Source of the DNA: Eudorina sp. 2006-703-Eu-15
Lineage: Eukaryota; Chlorophyta; Chlorophyceae; Chlamydomonadales; Volvocaceae
NCBI GenBank assembly: GCA_003117195.1
Contig: BDSI01000008.1
Coordinates: 496,001 to 560,000 of the forward strand
Direction of reading: 5' to 3'
Length of the DNA stretch: 64,000 bases
A model generated the notes under the pieces. The model saw only the letters and a list, made by a program, of their open reading frames with translations. It made no database searches and was not told the origin of the DNA. Both the position numbers and the translations under genes were made by a program. Every line of letters begins with the position of its first letter. Position 1 is the stretch's first letter. Shown piece after piece: positions 49,901 to 59,100 of this stretch.

Positions 49901-52691
49901 TATGTCCCCCGCCCCCTCATCTATCGATGTCCTGTATTCCCCCCATCCCCCCATCCCATCCTGGTACAGTTGATCCTTCACCGGACCATTGCTCTCTGGC
50001 AGCAGCAGCGCAGTTTAAACTTCAAGTCCACCAAGTTCCTGAATTCCCCCCGCCCCCCATCTACCAAGTTCCTGAATTCCCCCCGCCCCCCATCTACCAA
50101 GTTCCTGAATTCCCCCCGCCCCCCATCTACCAAGTTCCTGAATTCCCCCCGCCCCCCATCTACCAAGTTCCTGAATTCCCCCCGCCCCCCATCTACCAAG
50201 TTCCTGAATTCCCCCCGCCCCCGACCTACCCATGTCCTGTATTCCCCCCTAATCCCCCCTAATCCCCCCGTCCCCCGCCGCGCACCTCGAAGCCGTCCTC
50301 CTCCTCCAGGAAGCCCGCACTCAGCTGCGCCCGGCCCCGGCCGCCTCGCGAGCCGCCGCCGCCCGCCCCCGCGTACCGCGACATGGTGCGCTGCTGCCGG
50401 GCCTCCAGCTGGGCCCTATGTGGGGGTGGGTGTGGGAGTGCCAGGGTGCGGGGTGCGGGTGGATGGGGGCGGGAAGGGAGGAGGGAAGAGCAAGGGGGGC
50501 GGGGTGGGGGGGCGGGGAAACGATGAGGATGAGGAGGGACAAGGTACGGGAACGGAGGATTTCGCGGCCTGGGCCGCGGCCACGGTCAGGGTTGCAGTCA
50601 GTGTGTACTGTGTGGAGTGGAGTGGAGTGTAATGTGGTGTAATGTAGTGTAATGTGGTGTACTGCGAGGTCCGGGTCGAGCGCGGCCCAAGCCATCCGTG
50701 GGGCCGTCAACCCTGAAGCCGGTTCGGCGGTCCTGCAGTATGAAGTGGGCTGGGGGAGGCGGGTGCGGACTTCAGCCCCAACCCCCCTCGTCCTCGCGGA
50801 CTGCAGCCCCAACGCCCCTCGTCCTCACGGGCTGCAGCCCCAACCCCCTCCGGTGCTCGTCCGGCCGCACCTGTTTCTGAGCAGCTCCTCCGTCTCCCGG
50901 GCCCGGCGCTCCTTCTCTTTGGACGGGTCCAAAGCCTCCACGTGCTGCTGCACCCTTTTGACCTGGCAGCGCAGGGGACGGGGACGGGAGGACGGGGGCG
51001 GGGACGGGATCGGGGACGGTGGAGTAAAGCGAATCGGTAGGCATACCCTGGCCCAGGCCGGATCTGGCCCGACGCCGCCAGGGACAACTTTGTCGCCGCG
51101 CCAGTTGATGCCCGCAGGGCACGATGCCCCCTCCTCCCGGGTAGGGGCAGTCGGCGCAACCTGTGCGAGTTCCGTCGGTTCGCTCCCTCCCCCCCTCCCT
51201 GCCTCCCTCCCCCCTCCCCCCCTCCCGCCCTGCCTGCCCCCCTCCCCTCTTCAGCCCCCCCGTCCCCGCCGTGGGCCCGCCCCCGCCGCCTTCCAAGTCA
51301 ACGAATAGGTGCCGAGCGAGTCGCTGCACCCACCCACCCACCCACCCACCCACCCACCCACCCACCCACCCACCCACCCACCCACCCGCCCCGCCCCGCC
51401 CCGCCCCGCCCCGCCCCGCCCTCGCCCCCCACCTTGACCGTCCGCTTATCCACCTCCTCCCTCATTCGGGCGTACAGCTTGCTGTTGAGCGTGGCCAGAC
51501 GGAAACCCATCTTGGACGTCAGGGCGGCTTGGCCCTGGGGGGAGGAGCATGGGGTGTTACAGGATTCGGAGGGGGGCTTGCAGGGGGGTTTGGAAGGGGG
51601 GTGACAGGAACCGGGGGGGGGAGTTGGATGTAGAACGCATGGGCAGGGCAACCGTGGGCTGCCAGTGATCCGACGCAGTGGGGCGGAGGGGCAATAGGGA
51701 AAGTTGTAGATATATTGTCAGCTGCGCTGCTGCCAGAGCAAAAGGGGGTACAGGAAATTGCAAAAGGGGGTATAGGAAATTGGTAGACATTTTCAAACTG
51801 CGCTGCTGCCAGAGCGACGGTTCAAAAAGGGGGTGAAGGGGGGGCCAGGAGTCGGTGTCGTGCATTGACAGGAGAGGTACATCAGCAGTCGGCGGCGCCA
51901 CCGCAACCCGTCCCCACCTCGCCAACGGGGGCTGTGTGCCTGTGTGCCCGCTGTATCCACGCTGTATCCCACCACCCCCAGGGCGGCCACCGGTCCGCGC
52001 GCACCTGCACCACGCCGCTGTACGCCACCATGTAGGCCCGCTGCTGCGAAATGTCCGCGGTGACGACATCAAAGACCTCGTCACCGAGCAGGAGCTGCAG
52101 GCTCCCGTCAGACCAGCGCACGAAGCGGGCGTTGCTCTCGGGCACCAGCTCCTCGGACCCATCGGGCCCGCGCCGGGTGGCGTAGCGCCACCGGATTTTG
52201 GTCCGGTCCACCGGTTTGATTTTGGTGATGCCCTTGTCGTCTATGAAAATTTCCTCCTCTCCGGCAAAGGTATCGGGGTTGAAAGGCGTGGGCTCAACGC
52301 CGATGAGCGCCTCGCGGAGCAGGTAGACCTCGCCTTCAGGCGGTGGAACTGGCAAGAGCGGGGCTGAGTAGTCGATTGGGGCTCCGGTCCTCGCAAGCGG
52401 GCGATGGCCCGGAGGATACTTGCGTCGGCGGTCCCAGCGGTCACGGTCGTCCTCATTCGCCTGCTCCTCAGGTTCCTCCGAGGCTGGCAGCTGACGGGCT
52501 GTCGGTTGCATTCCACCGTCGTCAAGATCGTCCTCGAGTCCCTCCTCGGCTGCGTGCCCCGCGTCGTCGTCGATGTCATCGCCTTTCTGGGTGGCCGAAC
52601 GCAGGTTTCCCTTTCCAAAGTCATCCTCATCAGCATCTTCGTCGTCACTACCAAACAAATCCTTCATTTGGTCCTCTTCGTCGCTTGCCAT
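46903..52691 (-). CDS. LEO1: LEO1 (VIP4-like), PAF1 complex subunit
   Basis: LEO1 works in the PAF1 complex, which travels with RNA polymerase II and supports histone modification during elongation. The first exon (52005-52691, 229 codons) begins MASDEEDQMKDLFGSD, an acidic start typical of the family, then shows the LEO1 core: GVEPTPFNPDTF, KIRWRYATRR, ESNARFVRWSDGSLQLLLGD and EVFDVV. Further exons with matching phase are 51433-51534 (GQAALTSKMGFRLATLNSKL), 50871-50962 (EALDPSKEKERRARE), 50286-50415, 49302-49388, 48233-48319 (EERARRLQSAKRGD), 48022-48075 (Glu-rich), 47588-47683 and 46903-47043 (ends LLFDDDEDE). An exon between 48519 and about 48640 with a Ser-Asp repeat is likely, but its start and frame are uncertain. 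Total is about 530 aa. Introns are full of simple repeats and dispersed elements. The acidic, Ser-rich C-terminus fits the family. Confidence 0.88.
48082..48156 (-). repeat. Tandem repeat abutting a LEO1 splice acceptor
   Basis: About three units of roughly 25 bp contain GCACTGACGCCGCA on the minus strand. The last unit reads GCCGCAG and supplies the AG of the exon starting at 48075; the others read GCCGCAC. Each unit also carries CTGAC, a branch-point-like word. Confidence 0.75.
48858..48910 (+). repeat. (GT)n microsatellite in a LEO1 intron
   Basis: About 25 GT dinucleotides with one C interruption; a shorter GT run lies at 48753-48771. Confidence 0.9.
49250..49290 (-). repeat. Dispersed repeat family A copy in a LEO1 intron
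   Basis: The reverse complement reads GTGTGTTTAGAATTGCAACC followed by (CCCG)n and GATCCC, the same arrangement as at 13391 and 37071. It lies 12 nt inside the intron after LEO1 exon 49302-49388. Confidence 0.75.
49985..50032 (-). repeat. Dispersed repeat family B copy in a LEO1 intron
   Basis: The reverse complement contains ACTGCGCTGCTGCTGCCAGA preceded by AGGAACTTGGTGGAC. The same organisation is seen at 51704, 51771, 59023 and (reverse) 57244. Confidence 0.65.
50030..50230 (-). repeat. 33-bp minisatellite in a LEO1 intron, derived from repeat family B
   Basis: Six near-perfect units contain AAGTTCCTGAATTCCCCCCG. The repeated word (minus strand GGAATTCAGGAACTTGGTAG) matches the left part of the adjacent family B element, so the array appears to be an expansion of part of that element. 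Confidence 0.9.
51310..51420 (-). repeat. GGGGC and GGGT repeats just inside a LEO1 splice donor
   Basis: Minus-strand sequence after exon 51433-51534 begins GTGGGGGGCGAGG and runs into five to six GGGGC units and then about fourteen GGGT units. It forms a strongly G-rich tract on the transcribed RNA. Confidence 0.9.
51704..51815 (+). repeat. Two dispersed repeat family B copies in a LEO1 intron
   Basis: CTGCGCTGCTGCCAGAGC occurs at about 51724-51742 and again at 51795-51812. The second is preceded by TATAGGAAATTGGTAGACAT. The word between them, AGGGGGTACAGGAAATTG, is a degenerate copy of the same left part. Confidence 0.75.
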
Positions 52692-55333
52692 TTTCGCGGG
52701 AGTCTATACTACTGGAAGTTGGGCAAAACAAACACCTGCGATTATTGCGAGTCGGCTAGTTTGACATTTTACAAGTTTCACAAATACGCCATGTTAGGTA
52801 AACACTCAAGCCAGTTATTGAAGTCCAGGGTTTGTGCGTTTGTCCCATGTCCGGCAATTGCAACCCGACACCGCGCTTGCTTCATGCGGAGGAGTTGGCG
52901 CAAGAAGGTCTCCCCCTCGCATCCTTCGAAACAGACCAACAATTGGTTTCCTTTGGAGACCTAACACGCAGGCCAACACGTGCACAACTCGTGTGTTGCT
53001 GTGTTCCTTGTACACGGGCACACACTCGCCGGTGCCCTGGGTGGGCGAGGCTGGAATGGGCCCACGAACTTGCACCATCCTTGATTCTTCCCGTACGCCG
53101 TGCCGCGGCTATGGGAATCCGGGGTCGCGCCTCTGGCCTCGGTTCGTGGTGGCCGTACTTCCGTCGACGAGCGTCAAGTGGTTCTCGTACACTTGTTGAC
53201 AGCAGCGAGGTCACACCTGGTGGGCGCAGTGAACGCTTACCCTTGCCCACCCATCCATAAGACAGCATAAAACGGCATAACCCTAAACCCCTAGCGCATT
53301 GTGTGCGGACGTGCCCGCATATTGAGGTCAGCGCCGTTGGCGCCCATTTGTCGCCACGTACCGTAGCTAGTAGCAGTGACACTGTCACAGTTTGTGTTTT
53401 CGTTGTTCCGTTAACACCATTACGCAGCGCCAGGGGACGACCATCCATCCCATACCATGCCCTGTCATGACACACCGGCAGCCTGGTCGCCGGGCCCTGC
53501 CGGGCACGTCCGGACTGACTGGTCCGGACGGGGCGTTGATGAAGGCTGGCTTGGGTGGAGCGCACTGCGCGGGTGTCCTTACAGACGCGATGTGCCAACG
53601 GAGGCAGTTGAAGACCAGTTCACACTGTTGACGATCTAGTAGGCTGCCTGGCCCGTTGGGTTACCCTGCCCGCCATCGAGTGATCCAACGGGCCCAGATT
53701 GCGCGCCGCACAGCATGAGCCCCCCCGCCAAGGACTTGCACCCATTCACCGCCAGTACTGCCCCGGTGCGGGTCACACGCAAGCAGGCAATCGGAACGCC
53801 AGGAGTGCCCCTCCTGGAGACATGAACCAGAACCCGCATCAGACTCGCTCTCATCTACTCAACCACGCAGGGAGGGGACCGGGGTTGCGGTGCGGACGTG
53901 CCCCGTTGCGTAGTCGCCAGGGGCCGCGCAAGGGCCCCTCCGGGTTGCAGGCACCACTGAACAGGTCTTCAACTGCCTCCGTTGGCTATCGCGTCTGTGA
54001 GGACACCGGCGCAACGCGCGTTGAGGAACGTTGTAAGTCGGTACGGCAGAGAGCCGTACAAAAGCTCACAGTGTCGGGCGCCCAAATGGGTCCCCATCCA
54101 TCCAATATGCCGTTTCGTCGACGCGCTCAGGTGCTTCCTCATTTCAGCATCTGTGATGTTGCCGGGTGGATGGGTGATGGGCTTCCATGAACACAACGCA
54201 ACATACGTCGAGTGCAGAAGTGAAGATGGTGGTGCCGTGGTTGAGATGTCAATTCGTCTGGGGAGGCAGATTGAGGGAAGCTTTGACAGGCTGGGCCGGT
54301 TTGGGCGGAGCTCAAGTGAAGGGCACCGGTGCAGGAGGTTTGCTTGGCAACGGTATTGCGTACAACCATCGCCGGCCATGTGGGGAGCGTGGACAGTGAT
54401 GCCGTCGAAGTCGTCCTGTCTGGTCAGGTCTGGTCAAACACTACAGATGTGTAGCGCAACGGTTGTGGTATAAGGAGGCTGTACAAGGTTTGCCAGCGGC
54501 GGGTCTGCGATGCTTCAGTGCTCAGCATGACTGCATTGAAGCGGACTCTGATCCTAACTCAGGCGTTTTTGACACTCAGAGGCCTGTCGGACCTCCAAAA
54601 GCCAATGGCCAGTTTTCATTGCCAAAGACACAGGAGGTCAACTTGGGCAGTTACAAATTTTAAATCGCTTTGCGACTGTGTACGCCGCGGTCTTTCAACC
54701 CTGCTACCGAGGACAGCGAAAAAATACACATGGAACTTGCAAGGTTTCATGCGCATAAAGCTGCAAAGACAACTCGCATGATGATCATCAATTTCGCGAG
54801 CCATTCAACATTTGGGATTTTGATAACACTTTGCGTTGTCGTATCTGCCGTACGAAATGGTGAGGCGCAACGGTGGAGGCGCAAGCACTGGCAATGTGGA
54901 CCTAAATGTAGTCACAGCAAAATGTCCGGCTTGCATTGAATTTACAAACACACAAAATCGTTATGTTTTGTGACTGTGCAGCCTCACTGAAGACTGCCTT
55001 GTGCACGCGGGACGTCTTTCAACCACGGCATCCAGAAAGCTTCTGCGAGACTTATCGACTCGAGCAGCCGACAGACACGTTTTTAACTTCCAAACGGCCT
55101 CCGTTCGTTGGGGACAAGGCGCGGAACAGCAATCGCGCTTGGTACCTTAGCAAACAGGGCATCGGGAGTCGGCGACCGGATGGACTTACGCGTCCATGCC
55201 TTTAACTTTTTGAATCGGCTTTGATTAGCGCCAACGGGCCGGCAACGGTCTTCAAGACCGGCGTTTCCGCGAGTCGCCGTGACTCTGGCGTTCACGGGGT
55301 CCAACAATGGCCTCCGATGAGAGTATAAGGAGC
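52692..55333. other. Intergenic DNA upstream of LEO1 and of the PHD-finger gene
   Basis: No supported gene. It contains an imperfect inverted repeat (arms near 53562-53627 and 53963-54027), a TTTAGGG-like interstitial word near 53280, and an AT-richer stretch from about 54450 to 55250 with short open frames lacking recognisable domains. Confidence 0.5.
53562..54027. repeat. Imperfect inverted repeat, arms about 60 bp
   Basis: The left arm has ACAGACGCGATGTGCCAACG then GAGGCAGTTGAAGACC. The right arm, read on the minus strand, has ACAGACGCGATAGCCAACGG then AGGCAGTTGAAGACC. The arms are about 400 bp apart. No transposase frame or clear target-site duplication was seen, so the origin is open. 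Confidence 0.6.
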
Positions 55334-56090
55334 ATGGATCCCAACGGGATAACTGGTTCTCAACCGGTGAGCTTAACGTCACCGTTCGCGCGGACATCGT
55401 TGAACACGGTTCCGGGACCTACTTGGCTGTGACACTGTTTCCTTTTCACCGCGCCCTCTGGTCGCCCTCCGACTTCCTCCAAAAACACATGTGTCGCAAT
55501 TGACGGGACGCATGCCGCTGGGAGGCTTCCCCTGCACGATTACATACGCCGCGCACGCACACTGCCTGCGCGACCTGCTGTCCTGTCAACAGCCACGCCA
55601 CAGCCACGCATCCTGTCCCCGCATCCCGCACCACATGATCTCTCTGTTCATGCTGGCTAGGGAATTGGTGCCCGCCCAATGGATGTCAGCGGTCATGACA
55701 CGAGCGCGCCCCCCTCCGCCACATGAGGCCTATCGCTCCTAAGGGTATACGCGTGGGTTACCGCTCCTGTCCCCAGAGAGAGAGAGAGAGAGAAATGCGC
55801 ATTCGGCAGTGGCATATAAGCATCATCAGCATCAGCAGCAGCAGCATCAGCAGCAGCAGCATCATGAGCATCAGCATCATCAGCATCAGCAGCAGCATCA
55901 GCAGCAGCAGCCCCTTTACCGCTCATCCAGCCCAGGGCATCACGGCGCCCCATCCATCCACGAGCTCACATCCAAATCACATGGTGTACGACACCTAATC
56001 GTGGCGCCTCACACCATCCACGATGCACACAAAAGAAGCCCCTCCCTCGACTCGCACGCACACAGTTAAATCCACGAGCACCAACATGAT

Positions 56091-56114
56091 GTGTTTAGAA
56101 ATGAAACCCGCCCG
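56091..56114 (+). repeat. Dispersed repeat family A copy before the PHD gene
   Basis: GTTTAGAAATGAAACCCGCC differs from the other copies by one base. Because most family copies lie in introns, this suggests that 55367-56185 may also be an intron. Confidence 0.65.
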
Positions 56115-56131
56115 TGTGTGTGTCTATCGCC

Positions 56132-59100
56132 ATGCCGGTCGCCACGTGGTGTGCCTCCTCCCTGCGCCTCCACCCTGCTGTGCAGCGGGCTTTCCTGGTC
56201 CAGGGTGCTCAGGGCCTCACCCTGCACCTGGATGGGCCCGGGGGACCCGTCGGGGCGGCGCCGGCACTGGCGCCCCTGGGCGGCGGCCTCCACGGCAACC
56301 TGCTGCCACCCCTGGAGCTGCAGCACAGCCACTTAGCCCAGTACAGCGCCGCGGGCGGTATCGGCGGCGGTGGTTTGGGCGGTATCGGCGGCGGCGGCGC
56401 CGGCGGCGGCGGGTTGGGTGGCAGCGGCGGACCTCACGCACATGCGCCGCTCGTGCTTCATCTACAGCCCACGGCCGGCGGCGGCGGTGACGGGGTACCT
56501 CGCGCGGCGAGCGTTCGAATGCAGCCTGTGATTCATCTGCAACAGCAGCAGCAACTACTCCAGCAGCAGCAGCAGTACCTGGTCAGTGCCGGGAGCGGCA
56601 GCTGTAGCGGCGGCGGCACCGCCGCCGCCGCCGTCTCGCAGCACCTGCCGCAACACCCCCATGTCGTGATGGTGGCAGGCGCCGCGCAGCAGTCGTCTCC
56701 GTCGTCGCAGCCCGCCATCGCAGCCACGGCTTCCGGCGCGCACGTCGCGGTCGGCGCCGCAGGCGGCGCGGAGGAGGACGACGATGCGGCGACTCGATCG
56801 CTGCTGCGGACCGCGCTGCAGCTGACGGCGGGCTCGCAGGGCCAGGCGGCCGTGCAGCTGCGGCACCTGCCGCCGTTCTTCGACCCCATCGAGTTGCTGC
56901 CGGATGTCGGCGGTGGTGGTGGTGGTGGTGGTGGTGGCGGGGCGGGCGCGGACGGCGCGGGGCCGGGGCCGGGCTCGACGGCTGCAGCGGCGTCCGTGAT
57001 CCTCGCGGACGTGCTCCAAAAATCCATCAGGTGAGGTCCAGGAGGGCAGAGCTTGGGGGGGAGGGGATGAGAATCAGCGGGGCAAGCAGGGGGCCCGGGC
57101 AGGTGAGGCCGCTTCCTCCAGCCCCTCGGGGAGCGTGCGTTCCTACGCGCCCGCCGCACCGTGTACTGGGGCAGGGCTCCAACCACCCTCGGGTCCTGTG
57201 GGCTTCATTCCCCGTCCCCCCTTTGCGTTGGTTGTTGCAAACCCACGCCTTTGCTCTCTGGCAGCAGCAGCAGCGCAGTGTGGCTATGTCCCTGCCCACT
57301 GCTGTGCACCCCGCCTGCACCCCGCCTGCGCCCCGCTGCCGCCCTGCCGCATCCGCTCGCCCACCCGTCCCCGCGTGCGCCGCCCCGCGCGGCGCCGCCT
57401 CTCGCCTCTCGCCACCGCCGTGCCGTGTTGGCGTTCTTCTTGGTCGGCGCGCAGGTCGTTGCGGGACATGCAGCTGGCTCAGAACCTGAGCGCGCTGGCG
57501 GCCATGCCGGCGGACCAGCTGCGGGAGCTGCTGAGTGCTCAGAACATGGACGTCAGGGAGGTGGGTGGTGGGACGGGGCTGGGCGGGGTGGGGAGGCTGG
57601 GTGAGGGCGGCGTCGGTGGGGAGCCTGGGTAAGGGCGGCTTGGGTGGGGTAGAAGGCTGGTTTCGGGGGGTGGGGAGGCTGGGTAGAGAGGCTGGGCCGG
57701 TGGGCGGCCGGTGGGGTGAGGGAATGACGGGTGCGGAAGGTAGCGTCAAGCGGTAGGGCGCGAAGGGAGTAGGAGGAGGAAGATGAAGAAAGAAGGGGGA
57801 AGAAACGACGTTGACAGCTTGGCAGGCCAGGTACGACAACATGTGCCGTACCGTGGTCACATGGTGGGTGTTTTCAAATGCTTCGGTGGCCTTGTTTTCA
57901 TCATTATCATCTTCTTCTTCTTCTTCATGATCAGGTGGTTGCCAAGCTGGCGGTTCATATCGACCTGGAGAAGGCCAAGCAAGAGTTCGGCAGCAAGTAC
58001 TGGTACGGCAGCCGCCAGTTGTACAATAAGTTTGTGCGGAGCTGCGCTGAGGCCGCGATCCGCGAGCACCAGGTTATCGTCCTGCACCGGCAACAACAGC
58101 CGCAGCAGCAGCAACAGCAGCAACAACAGCAGCTACAGCTACAGCAGCAGCACCAGCACAACCAAGCAGCGGCAGTAGCACGCCAGCGAGCTCAGAACGA
58201 CGATGACGACATGACGGATTCGGAGGACGGCGACGCTGCCGGGGAGGCGTACGACAAGTCGGCGGAGGCTTCCGGCGCCGCCGCCGACGGGCGGAAGGCG
58301 ACGGGCGATGATGGCGGCGGCGCCGCCGTCGCCTCTGCTGCCAACGGCAGCGGGGGCGCTCCTCGCGGCGACACTGGCAGCGCCGCCGCGGCGGCGCCGC
58401 CGCCGGCCGCTGTGTCCGCGTCGCCGAATGCGCCGTCCGCCAGCGCTACGGCCGCCGCGGCGGCGCTGCTGTTGCAGCAGCTGCGGGCAGCAGGGATAGA
58501 CCCGGCGACGGCGACGGCGCTGGTGGCGCGGGCCGCCGCCGGCGGTGCTACTGCCATCGCGGCGGTTGCACAAGCCCTCCTGTCGCAGGTTCCACACCTG
58601 CTAGCGACAGGCGGCGCGCCAGCGGCGGCGCCGCCGCTGGCGGCGGCGGCGGGCATGCCCAGCGGCGCAAACGCTTTACTCTTGGACCCCGCCGCCGCCG
58701 CCGCCGCCACAGCCCAGCAAGGTGGTGGAGGCGGCGGCGGCGCCGCCCCGGCACCCGCGCAGCCGCCGACGTCAGGCCGCGGGAGAGGTCGCGGCCGCGG
58801 TCGCGGGCGGGGAGCCGCGGCGGCGGCGGCGGCGGCGGCAGCCGCCAACGCGGCGCCCGCGGCGGCCGGAGGCGGGGTAGGCGGTTGGACCGGGGCGGAG
58901 CAGCAGCAGCCGTCGGGTGGTGGCGGCGGCGGCGGTGGGCGAGGCCGGGGGAGGAAGCCGGCGTTCCTGGCGGCGGCGCCGCCGGAGGTTCACAGTATGC
59001 CAGGTGAGGGGGAAGGCGGGGGTATAGGAAATGGGTAGACATATTGGTACTGCGCTGCTGCCAGAGCGAGGGGGAGCGGGGGGGTGGACGGCTACGGCGG

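Noticed and set aside
13965..53290. TTTAGGG / CCCTAAA words (about 13965, 30200, 38205, 53280) as telomeric DNA
   Set aside because: Single or double words only, with no array; the expected chance level in such sequence is not negligible.
55491..55742. Open frame that might be an upstream exon of the PHD gene
   Set aside because: No clear splice acceptor in a matching phase and no recognisable domain; the small exon 55334-55366 is a better candidate.
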